Shown one piece after another: positions 42,344 to 55,500 of a stretch of 64,000 nt of DNA. The notes under the pieces are model-generated. The model made no database searches. It was not told the origin of the DNA and saw only the letters and a program-made list of their open reading frames with translations. Location: positions 372,001 to 436,000 of the forward strand of contig NC_011687.1 of assembly GCF_000150955.2 (NCBI RefSeq), in the 5' to 3' direction. This DNA is from Phaeodactylum tricornutum CCAP 1055/1. Taxonomy: Eukaryota; Bacillariophyta; Bacillariophyceae; Surirellales; Neidiaceae. Numbering within the stretch: the first letter of the stretch is position 1; each line of letters begins with the position of its first letter. The position numbers and the translations under genes are program-made.

Positions 42344-42757
42344 TCACTTTCCATTTGGCCCCACAATCTGCCAAGCGCCATCGTGGTCCGTTTCACTATT
42401 CTCCATGGTGTTATACACGGCACCGTGGTCACATTCATCATAGTTACCATGCTCCTTAGCATGGCAACGTTCGAGTCCCGAGACAGTCACATCATGTTTC
42501 TGAATACTCAGCTGGGATTGCGCCTGTCCAAAACCATCCGTGTCGGGATTTGTGGCCAAACACACAAGATTAGTTTTGACAGGCTTGCCTTGGGTGCCAT
42601 AACCCAAGTAGTGCGCGCCATCGCGCGAACCGGTACTCAAAACTGTCATTCCGGTTGACAAGTCATCAGCATGGCGGAAATCCTGACTGAAGTATGACTT
42701 CCTGCACCTCTCATTGTCATCAAGCGTGGGTGTCAGAAGCCCTCTTCTTGAAAACAT
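42344..42757 (-). CDS. Hypothetical protein, about 137 residues
   Basis: Frame from an ATG at 42757. No family recognised. The composition (Gly, Asp, Asn, Thr, several Cys and His, as in ERCHAKEHGNYDECDHG) is less biased than a random frame would be, but a plus-strand frame overlaps it and no splice or promoter evidence decides. It may also be the last exon of a longer gene. Confidence 0.28.
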   Translation of the reverse strand: MFSRRGLLTPTLDDNERCRKSYFSQDFRHADDLSTGMTVLSTGSRDGAHYLGYGTQGKPVKTNLVCLATNPDTDGFGQAQSQLSIQKHDVTVSGLERCHAKEHGNYDECDHGAVYNTMENSETDHDGAWQIVGPNGK

Positions 42758-43649
42758 GAGCAAAATGAATCATAGGTAGTTTGCCAACAAGCCTGCTCCG
42801 GATCAGAATAGGTATACAACAAAGAACAGACGCATTCAAAAAGAGGGCGATTATTGTCCAGTTCTTTCAATATGTTTTCTCAGGTTGTATATTTTGCTTT
42901 TGTTTCAAGAATTGCGTTCACTTTCGCTGTAATATACGTCAACATCGCGCAAAAATAAGACATAATAATTATACTGCAAGTGGGAGGGCGAGACAATATC
43001 TACCTTTGCATGCTCAACTATCTTGGTTCGCATTTCGAATGTTTCCTTTCTCTGTTCGAAATGACCCTTGAGGTAATGTGTCGGCTCCGGTCCGCTACCA
43101 CGTCAAAGAGGGTCTTGTTCATGCAATTAATACAAAAGTAGTTTCCGCGGTTTAAGCTAGAAGCAAATCCCTAGAAAAGTTCCTTATTTCAGGGCCAAAC
43201 CATAGTCGTTTTCCTAACTTTTAGGGCGGCCTCACGCTAACCATAAGTAAGATGATTGACGAAAAACGACCGCAGCTAAAATATTCGAATGTCACAGCAG
43301 AAATAGAGTCCTCTATGATAAGCCCTTCGTGAATTCTAGTTCCTAAGAATTTTCCATGTGATCGAGAACCCGTGGAGTGCTCTAATGGGATGCGTTCACA
43401 GCTTGGGTGATGTTCAATGTAGCTAGTCGGCACAACGAAGACTGGTCTCGATGACAAGCAATACCTTCGCTTTGGCGTAATTTATGCAAGGTTAGCCAAT
43501 GAGTGGAAAATTTGGAATCAGACAGGGTTGTCTCTCTCAACTGACTGTGAAAATAAGTTGTCGGATATGTAATGGACAGGCAAAAGAAGGCGAGTCTCCG
43601 TTACGTCAGGTTCGCCAGCGATCGGAAAGGCCAATCGCTTCTTCTTCGA
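42758..43649. other. Gene-poor intergenic stretch
   Basis: No supported gene. Contains a TGACTGTGA copy at 43542-43550. Confidence 0.4.
43542..43550 (+). promoter_or_regulatory. TGACTGTGA motif, gene-poor region
   Basis: Core 9-mer, about 100 bp past the stop side of the small minus-strand ORF at 43650. Confidence 0.28.
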
Positions 43650-43883
43650 TCACTCTGATGCAGAGTCATCATTATCAGACTCTTCAAGAATCGCGAGTGC
43701 TGCTTCTAATATGCTTGCCAAAACCAATCTTCTTTGGGCTGATGAAAGTGTTCGCCTGGTTTGCTGGCTCGAAGACGGGAAGCTTGACGTCCTCATGACA
43801 ACTCCCGGTACTTGTCTTGACTGTGTTCTCATGGTACTTCGGAGGTTCATCGGTGGGGAACTTCTGTCAGTTGAAGGTTTCAT
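43650..43883 (-). CDS. Small protein A with conserved C-terminal helix
   Basis: 77 residues from an ATG at 43883. The N-terminal two thirds is Ser/Thr/Arg/Pro-rich and probably disordered. It ends with an amphipathic helix, RRLVLASILEAALAILEE, then an acidic Asp/Ser tail. The same pattern closes two other small ORFs (57429-57815 and 63005-63295), which argues that it is real. Function unknown; a short protein-binding helix is one guess. Confidence 0.4.
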   Translation of the reverse strand: MKPSTDRSSPPMNLRSTMRTQSRQVPGVVMRTSSFPSSSQQTRRTLSSAQRRLVLASILEAALAILEESDNDDSASE

Positions 43884-45037
43884 AGTTGGCGAACGCTTCT
43901 AGCGTCGCAGATAGTATTCCTTGAAAACTTCGATTGTGGAATTGAATCTTCATGCGACCGCAAAATTTGTGTCGACCTTGCCTTCTGAATCTATGGATGA
44001 TTTGGCCGATGAAGTCTGTTCAGAAATATTGAAGTGTTCTTGGTGAAACAAATAACAAACGAACGTTGGGGTCCAGTTACGGGACGGGACGGGATAACTT
44101 GATTCTATGAAGCATGAAGAACCTACTACATTAAGAGAGTCCAAATCGTTAGTATTAGTTAGACCAATGAAAATCAGAATAGCTAGCGTTCGCCTGTTTC
44201 TAGATGCCCTTACATAAGATTTACGTGTTTTGTAAAATAAGTATCTTAACAGTATAGCCCTGCAATTCAGATGAAAACTATAAAATATGGATTTATGTCG
44301 CTCCCGAGCCGCTTTTCCACAATGTGTCCCTGCAAAGAAAATACCTATATAAGCCGATTCTATGATTCAAATATATCGAACCATAAGTGGAAAAGAAAGA
44401 AGTGGTTTTCAGCAGGAACGTGAAAAATCAGATATACACGGTAGCAATGTCTACCTAGTTCACACCTTGTACAGAATTTCCCTCCTGGCAAGCTCTTCTT
44501 TTGCGGCCACAAAAGCAAAGGGTCAATAGACGATGCCATGTTGACAGTTAGCGTCGGTGGGCACACCATCAGCTACACCACGCTGTGTTCGAAACGAGGT
44601 CGGATCGTATTGACGAGTGATGCTTTGCCGAAGACGCAAATCCGATCTTTCTTCTATTTAGCAGGTAGGTACAATAAAGAGTCTGCTCTACAGAGTTAGA
44701 AACTGAGGCCGCCTAAGAAGACAGCATCTGATATACAATGAGGACATGCCGATTGAGCTACCTATTCTAAGAAGTCATGACATAGCACGTAAAGCTTATC
44801 CCTTCCCAGTTCTTTAGAATATGGGAGAGGGAAAGACATGAAAATCAATTTGTGAAGCGTATGTGTTCAGAAAAAAGACCGTAAACAACCCATTCAGCGC
44901 AATCTACCAATCAGCTCTTTTCATTCTTCCCTTTCTATCCTTGCAGATAATTGGTGATGAAATCGTCGGCACTCACATTTATATTATTAACGCTCATAGA
45001 TTTCGTCATTTGGAAGTTTGACCAGCTTCTGCTATCT
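43884..45037. other. Gene-poor intergenic stretch, 3' flank of prohibitin A
   Basis: About 1.15 kb, AT-rich, no supported gene on either strand. Confidence 0.45.
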
Positions 45038-45892
45038 TCACTTGGTATCAATTCCCAGCAGCATATTGCTGCCTCCGCCACTGCTTCCATTTCCGCCGCC
45101 AGTGTTTGGTAAGTACACGATGTTGCGAGAGTTCGCCAGCTTGCCCGCAATCTCCTTGGCTGCATCAATACGTCGCACCTCAATAATCGCGTTTCCCGTC
45201 TTCTCCATCGCCTTTGTGATGATACGGGCTGACTCGGCTTCACCCTCCGCGCGAGTTACAACTGCCTGCCGTTCCTGTTCGGCCTTCTTCACAACCCACT
45301 GCTGGCGTTCCGCTTCCTGACTGGCCACCTGCTTGGCTTCGATAGCCTTCATAAACTCTCGACCAAACGTCAAGTGCGTTATAGCAACATCATCCAGCGT
45401 AAGATGAAAGTGTTTGGCACGTTTCATCATTTCGTTCTTGATGCGCTCTGACACTTCCTCACGTTTGGAAAGAAGCTCTTCCGCGTTGTACTGCGCAACC
45501 ACAGATTTTAAGACTTCGTTTCCGATAGAAGGAAGAACGCGCTCGTCGAAATCTGTGCCCAGTTCACGGTACAGAGTGGGAAGTTCCTCTTCTATGGGTC
45601 GCCACAATACGCGAAGCTTGATATTCACCATCTGCAAATCCTTGGTACCAGTCACGGACGGCACCTCTCTTGCCTTGGTACGAATGTCCATGATGACAGG
45701 GCGCTGGATGATTGGTACAAGAAAATGCGTTCCTTCTTTGCGAATATCTGGCAGAATACCTCCACGAAGCGTATCGAACATGACGGCGCGTTCACCGCCG
45801 TCCACATTAAACAAGCACTGTGACACGGTAAAAGTTCCCACCGCGAGCACTCCCGAAGCGCGACCCAAGCGATTTAGTACTGCTTCAGCCAT
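45038..45892 (-). CDS. Prohibitin 1-type protein, copy A
   Basis: Scaffold of the mitochondrial inner membrane, where PHB1 and PHB2 form ring complexes needed for cristae and protease control. 284 residues from the ATG at 45892 (MAEAVLNRLG); the frame beyond it starts only at TTG. A hydrophobic N-terminal anchor (about 10-26) precedes the SPFH/PHB domain: GERAVMFDTLRGG, IIQRPVIMDIRT, LGTDFDERVLPSIGNEVLK. The coiled coil follows (AEERQQW-type heptads, about 175-255), then a Gly-rich tail. It differs from copy B at 58897-59742 at only about twenty residues. Divergent to RRP5, with ATGs 649 bp apart. Confidence 0.93.
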   Translation of the reverse strand: MAEAVLNRLGRASGVLAVGTFTVSQCLFNVDGGERAVMFDTLRGGILPDIRKEGTHFLVPIIQRPVIMDIRTKAREVPSVTGTKDLQMVNIKLRVLWRPIEEELPTLYRELGTDFDERVLPSIGNEVLKSVVAQYNAEELLSKREEVSERIKNEMMKRAKHFHLTLDDVAITHLTFGREFMKAIEAKQVASQEAERQQWVVKKAEQERQAVVTRAEGEAESARIITKAMEKTGNAIIEVRRIDAAKEIAGKLANSRNIVYLPNTGGGNGSSGGGSNMLLGIDTK

Positions 45893-46541
45893 GGTGATGA
45901 TAGTCAAAACAAAGTAATCAACTGATTGCAGGTAAAGAGGAGGTACGTGGATTGGTCACACAATCAAAAGTGTTGAATTTTTACGTTTTACTGTCAAGAT
46001 CGTTCTCCGCTGGCAACAACGGGGGAAGTGACAGACCCGCAGTAGGGATCCTACGAGGCTGTTCCTACTTCCTTTCTTAGGTTAGAGCTTTTTTGGTGGG
46101 GAACAACGAATAGTAGCAGCGCTGCTGGGAACTGTGATACGCGAACGGAAGGCCATCGAAGCTGTTGTTCCCGCCATAGGTTCTGAGCTCCCGACATGTT
46201 AACTTTGAAAGCTATTTGCTGTTAATAGTCAGGTAATTGAAGATTCACACCATTCGTATCGACTGTGACTAACTGTAAAAGTGAACTGTGATTGTCGCTG
46301 TGTCAAGGTACAAGAAATTGCTTTTTCTGATTTGAATTGCCGGCTTAATTTAAAGCTGACACATTTTAAAATAATCGAAATAGGTTATGAGTATGTATTT
46401 CAAGACAAGAGCCACCGAAAATGTATTGCGATGCTTGTTTCGTTCATTCTTCTACATTGATGTTGTTTCATTCGCCGTTTTCGAGTTGGCTGTCGTTGTT
46501 TGCAGGTCGTTGAAATTCCTCGTTTGACGTGCACAAAGAGC
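45893..46541. promoter_or_regulatory. Divergent promoter region, prohibitin A and RRP5
   Basis: 649 bp. It holds a cluster of ACTGTGA/ACTGTAA near-matches at 46258-46295. A good 3' splice-like site (TTTGCAG, ending at 46505) just before the RRP5 ATG suggests a 5' untranslated intron, whose donor I cannot place. Confidence 0.4.
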
Positions 46542-49500
46542 ATGGAGGAAGTAAGCTTTCCTCGCGGCCATCGCCAACGGGCTGAAAAGAAGAATGACGA
46601 GCACACCGACAAGAAGTCTCGTACCAACAAAACGAGCTCAAAGGAAAAGAAGCGCCCAGCAACGGATTTTCTATTCGGCAGCGCCGCCGACGACACAAAA
46701 GTGAAAAGGGGGCCCAAAAAGGCCAAGAATTCATCAACAGCAACATCGACGTCGATTCTTAAATCAGACCCGGCGAGCAAAAAGTCACTTTTGCCGTTGG
46801 GTGGCGGGGCCGTGGTGGTGCCGCAAAAAGGCGATCCGTACATTGAAGCGCTCAGCTTTTCCAAGTTTGCCAAGGATTTCTCGCTCTTGGCGTTTGTCAA
46901 GGAAGTTCATGAAGATCTCGCAATATTTAGTTTGCCCAATCAATGGACGGGATTTATGCTTCGTACGGAAAAAGACCCCGTAACATATGACAAAGCGTTG
47001 ATCAAGGGTCAGATCCTAAGTGTCCGAGTAGTGAAGGCCGTCCAGGAGCAAACCCAGACGGGTCCCCGTCGCCGGATTCAAGTCACGTGCGATCCGGCTA
47101 AAGTCAATCCTAAAGACGCCTCAATTAACTCGACCGGTGTTTTCGTTCGTGGTCAAGTGCTGTCGGTCGAAGATCACGGGCTATTGATTGATCTCGGACT
47201 GAAAAGGAGAGGCTTTCTGCCATTTGACGAAATCGGTGGTAGTTATATCGTAGACGAAGACAGTGGTCCTTTCAATGAAGAAAGCCGTTGTCTTTCGGAA
47301 GGAAGAATCGAGGACTTTCTTGTTCGGGGGGGAGGATCGGGTGATCTCAAGATCGTACCCTTGTCGTTACCCGCGAAGGTAGACGTGGCTAAACACTTTT
47401 TACCTGCGTCAAGTACACCAACGTTACAGACATTGCAGCCTGGTAGTTTGGTACGTGCGACAGTTGAGACGGTTGTTCGAAATGGCCTATGCGTTACATT
47501 TGCCGGTGGCATCTTTCGTGGAGCCGTGGAAGTGCAACATCTCGGAACCTTATGGATTCCGAATGGTCGTCAGGAATCGGATCATTGGAAGCCGATTTTT
47601 AACCAGAATAGATCTGTCGTGGCGCGGATTATTGCAGTCGACGCAGCGACCAAGATTATTCGACTATCTATGCTGCCACATCTACTGGATCTTCGTGTTC
47701 CGGTTCCATTACCCGCAGTTGGTAGTGTCATTCCGGAGGCGACGGTAATTCGCTTGGACTCTGGGGTTGGGGCTTTGTTAGCTTTACCCAATTTGGTTAA
47801 CGAAAGCTCAGTTGAAAAAAAGAATCGAATTCATAGTCCGGTTATAAAAGACGAATCCTACACGGAAGCATCTCGAGTCCAAGCTGTCTACGTACACATT
47901 TCGAAAGCGATTGACCACGCAGTTGGGAAGACTTCGGAAGCCGTCTTTGCGAAAGAGTTTGCTCCGTCCACCAAACACTCGGTCCGAATCTTGAGCACAG
48001 CCAACATGATTGAAGGAATTGCGTCGGGTGCCACGGCGGAGGGTATCGTGTCGGCACACATTTTGACGCATGGGGATTTGATTCCTGGACGCATCTACAA
48101 ACAAGTACCGGTCTGCGCTCAATTGGATGGCGGTGGTATACTGGTTGATTTTGGTATGGGAATTCGTGGAATGATTCCTCCGATGCAGCTTTTTGATCAA
48201 GCGGCCACCAGCGACTACCGCACCAAAATGCGCAAGGTCAAATACGCAATTGGGGCAAAGGTTGATGTTCGTGTTTTGACGGTTGATCAAGATACGAAAA
48301 AGTGTATGCTGACGGCCAAGAAGTCTCTACTGAAGGCAGAGCATATTATTACTTCCTACGATAGCCTTAAAATTGGACAAAAAGGTTCCGGCTTTGTTTC
48401 AAAGATTGATGAACGAGGTCTTTCTGTGACCTTCTTCAATGGGGTGTATGGGGTTGTTAACGCGCGAAGCCTGAGAACAGAGCTTGGTATCGAGGATCAT
48501 AGCAATAGCTATCATCTTGGTGATGTAGTTAGTGGTCGCGTAGTAAATTTGAAGCGGAGACAAGTGAACAATGCATACAGGTTAGACCAAGACGAAGCCG
48601 AGTCGGGTCCATCAAAAGCACGTGTCTACTGGGAGATGACCTTTAGCTTAAAAGGCTTGGAGGAGAAAGACATAGAGCTTGAGGACACTATGGAGCAAAA
48701 TGATGCGTATAAAATGATTCACCTCCGAGCCGGTGCAATTCTTCCCTTGAGATCAGTTCGTGTCCTGGAGTTAATTACCGGGAAGGAAAAAGACCGAGGA
48801 TATGTACCGGGACATGCTATTGTCAGTATCAAATCGAAATACGTTGTCGGTGAAAGCGATTGTGCTTCAATGCTTCCGATGATTGAATGTAAGCTACCTT
48901 ACGACCAGCTTTTGGACAACTACGAGCTTGAAGACATTGAATCGGCAGCTGCACTCGATGCATTGGCTAGCAAGTTGCTTACAGTTGGAAAAAAAGTCAA
49001 CCGAAAGGGTCTTGTGCTGAGAGACCCTCGAAAATCAAAGTCCGAGTACTTTAGCGGGACCGGAAGTCTTGCTGTTATTTCAATAAGACCGACGCTTGTT
49101 GAAACAATAGAAGCAGAAGCCAGCCGCAAAGAAGAATCGGACGATATCTTCGTTCCCTCGCCGAATTCTCATTTGTACGTTGGCGCTACCTTACAAGGTT
49201 ATGTTGCACAGATCGACAATCGCCACGGAGCCTTCGTCCAGTTTTTAGATGGTCTCACTGGAATGGTTCCGAAGAAGAAGGGTGGTTTGTTGCTCCCTTT
49301 ATTCTCAACGATAATTTCCAATGTCGTGGCCGTCGATACCATGTCCTCTCCGAAGAGAATCCTGCTGTCCGTTGGCCGCAAAATGCGCCAAATTGCTAAG
49401 AATGTTGAAATTTCTTTGAAAATTGGTGACATAATAGAAGAGGCGGAAGTTAAGACGGTCGACTTCTACAGAGCTAGTCTCAAGCTAGAAGGAGTATATG

Positions 49501-52467
49501 GTGTCGATCAAATAAAAGCTCGATTACACTGTACAATGGTAGACACGACGCCAGCGAGAGAACCTAAAACTATTCCAAGCAAAATGCGTGTTGGAAATGA
49601 GATAACGAAAGGTCATCCATTCTTTGGATGGAAGGCGGGGAAAAAAGTACAACAATTGCGGGTTGTTGCTATCGAAACTGAAAGCAAATTCGCATATGTT
49701 GAGCTATCAACCCGTTCGCCTTTCTTTCCTGACGCACACGGGATATCAGTGCCTACCTATTTTCAGGAAGCTCATCAGCTTACAGTTGGTACGAAAGTGA
49801 GTGGCATCGTGTCTGCGGTGTGTGAAAGAAGTTCAGGGCTATGGGTTATGTTGAGCCCCGGACTGTCTGGCTTTGTTCCAGCTTTCGAGCTGTCTGACAA
49901 TCCTCACGTATTGAACAACTTGAAGCTCGCTTTCCCACGTGGAAGCTGTTTGGAGTGCGTGGTTAATGGGGTTGAATCTGGTCAAAATGGCAAGGTGAAG
50001 GGGCCAGTACTTTCGGTACTGGGTGTTCGAGACCTTTACAAAAAGCCTGAGAAGGGTGACCTTGTTGTCGCCCGAGTCCATCGATCCAAGATGGCCCCGC
50101 GACCTCCCGCGCTGATGCTCGGTTTGAGAGAAGGCTGTTTTGTCCGTGTTTGTATCTCGGAGCTTGACGAGGTAGACGATTGGATCAATCTACCTCTTGG
50201 CAACAATTTGGCAGAAACAGGTAGATCCAAGTCAGACTCGATAGATAACCCCGGATTGGATGAGCAATGTAACGATGGAGTAAACGACGGAAGGTAAGCC
50301 ACTGCTTGAAGGAGTAGTATTGCGCACACGGAACGGTCAATGTCTCTATCATACTTGACTGTGAATATCCCTGGGAGGGCATGTGCAAAGAGAAAAAAGG
50401 CGGACGTGTGGAGAGGCCCGGTACTGTCTCATAGGGGTCGCAATGAAAGATCGTCGACAAAAATGGCTAATTGCTTTTATTTATTTTCGCAGCGTTGCTG
50501 GACGACAAAAGTCCTTGGCTGATAGAGTTTTTGTATCATGCCGAATTCTTTCTACTCCTTCATCTGAGAAAGGACCGTTTGAAGGCAGTTTACGATATAG
50601 CAGGATCGAGGGGGATTTAGACGATGATGATCCACCAGACGTCGGTGATACTGTGCAAGCTTTTGTGATCGATACAAACAGCAAAGGCTGCTTCGTCAGG
50701 TTGTCTCGGCGTGTCCAGGGCCGCGCGATGCTAAAAGAATTATGCGACGGTTTCCTGCCTGATCCAGCGGCGGCTTTTCCAATGGGTCGACTTGTCGTTG
50801 GAAAAGTCAAACAGATCAAACCAGCTTCCTCTTCAGAAAACAGCTTTGTGGTGGACGTTGATATGCGCGAATCTAGTCTTTTGGATAGAAAGACACAGCT
50901 ATGTTTTGATCAAGTTGAGATAGGATCGAAATACAAAGGGACCGTCACGCGTATCGAAGATTACGGTGTCTTTGTTCGACTCGAAGGTAGCGAGGTGTCG
51001 GGTCTTGTTCATAAAAGTGAGTGCAGCGATAAGTATGTCAAAACGCTGTCGACTTTCTACGATCCTGGAGATCTTGTCAAGGTGCTTGTTTTGAAGAAAG
51101 ATGAGCAGAAGAAGACTCTTGGTTTTAGTATGAAATCAAGCCATTTCGAAGATGACGAAGATTCTGATGTCGAATCTATCGATGAGGTGTCCGGGATAGA
51201 TCACAGCGACGACAACGACTCTTTTGATAACCAAAGTATTGCAAATATAGCGGCAGGAAGAGTCGCTGATGAAGCTGAAAGCGGGTCAGATGACGAGAGT
51301 GAAGGCAGTGTGGAGAATTCTGAGTCCGGATCAGATGAAGAAAAGCATGTCTCATCGGATAGTAGCAATAAACCAGACGAAAAAAGTTTTGCCGACATAC
51401 TAGACATGAACGTCGGATTTGACTGGAACGGGACAAGGTCAACGCAGTCGCATACACGAGATCAGGACTCCGTTGACGAGGACGATTCGAGTGAAGACGA
51501 AGCAAACGAAGATGAGTTGCATAAGTTAAACCATAAATCGCGCCGCAAACAAGCGCAGCGAAGACAAGAAGAGCAGGATATCGCTCGTCGTGAAATTGCA
51601 TTGGCTGATGGAACTGCCAACGATAACCCCGAGACTGCCTCAGATTTCGAACGCCTTCTAGCAAGTAGCCCCAACTCGTCAGAGCTGTGGATTCGCTACA
51701 TGGCTTTCCACCTGACCTTGGCAGATATTCCGGCTGCCCGAGAAGTTGCAGAGCGCGCTTTCCAGAGAATTGAGTTTCGTCAGGAAGGCGAAAAACTCAA
51801 CGTATGGTGCGCTCTCCTTACGCTAGAGCTGAAGTATGGGAGCTCCACATGCCTCAAAGCTACCATCGAGCGGGCTTGTCAACACAACAATCCGAAAAAA
51901 ATTCATCTTCGTGTTTGTGAAATGATGGAAAAGGAAGCAACCGAAAAATCATCCGTGGGTACAACAGAGAGAACCGACGACATGTTTAGCAAGATGTGCA
52001 AAAAGTTCAAAAGCAAGAAAACGGTTTGGTTGGCGCACGCTAAGTATCTACTTCGACTAGGGCGTCATGAAGAAGCGTACGCGCTGTCTAAACGCGCATT
52101 GCTTTCCCTCCCTGCCTACAAGCACGTTGAGCTTATGTCAAAATTTGCCCAACTCGTTTTTGAGTACAACAGCGCAGAAAAGGCTAGAACGCTTTTCGAC
52201 GGACTTCTTCAGAAAAATCCGAAACGGCTTGACATCCTTTTCGTGTATGTCGACAAAGAAGTCAAATACGGAGAAGCCGAGACTGCGCGTTCGCTTTTTG
52301 AGAAGGTTGCTGGGAAAGAGATTGATTCTCTTCAAATGAAGCTTTCGGACAAACAGATGAAAAGCCTTTTCAAAAAGTGGTTTTCTTTCGAGGAGCAGCA
52401 TGGTACTGCTAAGACGCAGGAACGCGTTAAGGAAGCTGCCCGTGCCTATGTAGAATCTTCATCTTAA
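46542..52467 (+). CDS. RRP5-type rRNA processing factor (S1 repeats plus HAT repeats), two exons
   Basis: Nucleolar protein needed for early pre-rRNA cleavage in both 18S and 5.8S maturation. Exon 1 is 46542-50293, intron 50294-50492 (199 bp, GTAAGC...TTCGCAG), exon 2 50493-52467; the phase 2 junction rebuilds a Ser codon, giving 1908 residues, close to human PDCD11 (about 1870). The start MEEVSFPRG matches the conserved FPRG near the N-terminus of RRP5. Exon 1 has a Lys-rich start, then many S1 RNA-binding repeats. Exon 2 begins with further S1 repeats (YKGTVTRIEDYGVFVRLEG, then GLVHKSE), an acidic Ser/Asp linker, and HAT/TPR-like helical repeats (FERLLASSPNSSELWIRYM onward). It converges with the Cu-ATPase gene, with only 42 bp between stops. 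Confidence 0.92.
50355..50364 (+). promoter_or_regulatory. TTGACTGTGA motif inside the RRP5 intron
   Basis: Recurrent motif placed 61 bp into the intron, about 130 bp from the acceptor and so too far for an ordinary branch site. Confidence 0.28.
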
Positions 52468-52509
52468 AAATCAAGGCGTAAGGAAACTTGAATCTACCGG
52501 CTATCTTCT

Positions 52510-55500
52510 TCACACAATATCGTGACCCATGGAATTGGTCGAAATGCTTTCGTAGCGACCGAGATATGGCTGTTGGAAACGTGAGGCCAACCGAGATGAC
52601 CAGTTTGCAAAACATCCACTCCCCCCGTGAAGTACTCCATTGTCGTCTATGGATGGGCGTTTATAGTTACGCAACAGCAGGCTGCTTGTGACAACGCTTA
52701 CGGAGCTGAAAGCCATCATCAATCCAGCGAGCTCAGGCGGCAACCGGAAGTCTGTGAATGGGTACAAGACACCAGCTGCAAAAGGTAGGGCGAAAACGTT
52801 GTAGGACATGGCCCACAAAAAGTTCATCATAATGCGACGGAAGACGACTTCAGAAAGGTGTAGGGCAATCACAACGTCGTGCAGTGACGAACGCACAAGA
52901 ACAACATCAGCGGCTTCCACAGCAATTTCGGTTCCTGCACCGACTGCAATACCGACATCGGCTCTCGCCAAAGCGACGGCATCATTGATCCCATCTCCCA
53001 CAACTGCAACACGGCGTGTCATATTTGTCGAGAGAACTTCCCGCTTAACGTTCCTTCTCCGAGTTTGCTGAAGCCTAGTTACTAGGTCAGCTTTCCCTTG
53101 TGGAGTAGTTTCGGAACAAATATGTTCCCTCGTGATTCCAACCTCGGCCGCCACAGCGTTTGCCGTCAAGACGTGGTCGCCTGTGCACATCCAAACTTCG
53201 ATTCCCATCGCCTGCAGGGCCAACACCGTACTTCGGGCCTCCGGTTCAACTGGATCAACAATTCCGAAAACTCCAACTACACGACGGATTCCTACAGGCG
53301 AGTTTGCTTCGAGAATGCTGACATATACTGCGACATGGCCCCGTTGGCGGAGTGCGGTGGCCTGGGCGTCTCCACTTATATCGGAACCTGGCTTAGCCCA
53401 CGAGTCGCTACCGACCCGCACGTAGTAGCTTCCCCAAGCCGGCCTCGTCACACGACATTCTACTCCTTGACCAGGAACAAGCTGAAAGTCTTCGATGCAC
53501 ACGCCGTCTTGCGCCCGAGTGACATCGCCACCCCACATACCTTTTGCCGCATTCACAATAGCATCCGCCAAAGGGTGTTCCGACTGAGCTTCAGCACATG
53601 CCGCTAACCAAAGAACACAGCTGGCTGGCGTTACCGGCGACGGTAAATTCTTAAATAGATCATCCGACATAGCTTTTACAAGCTCAACTCGCTCCCCCAG
53701 CACAGCTTTCCCGGTAGTCAACGTCCCCGTCTTGTCAAATATGATAGTATCAATCCCGTGCATCTTCTCCAAAACAGCACCGCCCTTTATCAGCAAGCCA
53801 TGAGTTGCACCGACGCCAGTCCCCACCATAACAGCTGTGGGGGTTGCCAATCCTAGCGCACAGGGGCATGCCACAACAACGACCGATATCGAAGACATAA
53901 AGGCTAAAAAGAATCGATCTTCCACGGCCACATTTTTGTTCATCGTGAACCAGGCAAAAAAGGTTATCAGAGCTAGACCAATAACGACCGGAGCGAAAAC
54001 CGAAGCAATTTTGTCGGCGTACACTTGGATAGGAGCCTTTTCACGTTGAGCATCTTCCATGAGGCGAACAATTTTCGAAAGCACTGTCTCGCCACCTGTC
54101 GCAGTTACTTTTACAATCACAGCGGACAATTGATTGACGGTCGACCCAAAAACTTGGTCGCCCAACGATTTAGCGACGGGAAAGGGTTCTCCCGATAAAG
54201 CTGATTCGTCCACGTACGCAGTATTCAGCTCCAGTCCCTTCTTGTGACCTGACAGCGCTGCGATGATCCCATCGGTGGGAATGCGGGACCCTGGTAACAC
54301 GCGTAAGTAATCTCCGATTTGAATATCCCTTGCATCAACCTCCTCGGTGACCAACGACGAAATATCGACCGGGCTCTCTAGCGCACCACCAGGCTGCAAA
54401 CACACCCGCGCGGCACATAATGGTTGCAATTCCATGAGAGCTTGCAGCGCCCCAGTTGTCTTGCCCTTCGCGTAAGCTTCCATGTATTTTCCGAGCGTAA
54501 CAAAGGTGAGCAGCATGGCGCCGGTCGAAAATGTTGGGGAAAGAGCCGTCATGCGACCCGTCCACAACTGGATTCCGAATAGAACTAGACTGTTGACGTA
54601 GCTGGCGGTGGTGCCAAGGACGACCAAAAAGTCCATACCCAAAACCCGCCCGTGAACTAGACCGTTCCATGCGGACCGATAAAATCTTCGGCCGACGCCA
54701 AACTGCACTAGACTCGAAAAAATAAACATCAACCACATTGCGGGGGATGGCACCATATCAGTCGGTCCGAATTCAGCATGACCGTGATGCACCGCAATCA
54801 TCGGAACAGTCAATACCAAACTAACAATCAGGAGACGCCTCCAGGATGAGAGCTCTTCAATGCGTGCACCTTCAAGCTGGGCTGCGTTTTGCTGCAAGGA
54901 GCTACCACCACTGCTATCCGAAGCTAGTGGCTGACACTCGTAGCCCGCCTCTCGGACCGCAATCACACACGCTTCCTCGATCACTTGACGATTACTTTCA
55001 AATTCATTTTCTATTTGGATGCAGGCCCGTGAGGTTGCTAGCATTACCTGTACGTCGGTGGCTCCTGGGACAGATCGCAAGGCACGCTCTACGCGTCCTG
55101 TACAAACTGCACAGCTCATGCCACCAATTTGGAAACGAATACTGGTCGACGCCTTCAAGTAATGTTCAAGCGATTGCTTACTTTCGGACTCGTTGGGAAT
55201 GACCATCAGGTTGGTTGTTAGGAGTTTTTTGGTAGAGACTCGCAATTCCTTCAAATAGGCTGTTACATCTGTAATTACGCTCGCTTCAAATCCGACACTT
55301 TCAACTTCTTCAATCGCTTTTTCAACACAATAAGCTGGCATTTTCGCGACCTTACTCGTTGCTGTGTCGGTGACACTGTTCTCAAATCTAACCCACGCGC
55401 GTTGCTCGGAGAAAATAGCTTCAGCTTGGACCGCTCCCGGCACTTCTAATAGGGCATTTTGAACTGTAGAACCACAATTTCGTTGACACATCATACCCTC

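Noticed and set aside
50383-52467. A separate gene starting inside the RRP5 intron
   Set aside because: The HAT region and last S1 repeats belong to RRP5, and the splice phase fits exactly. An internal start is noted as a question only.
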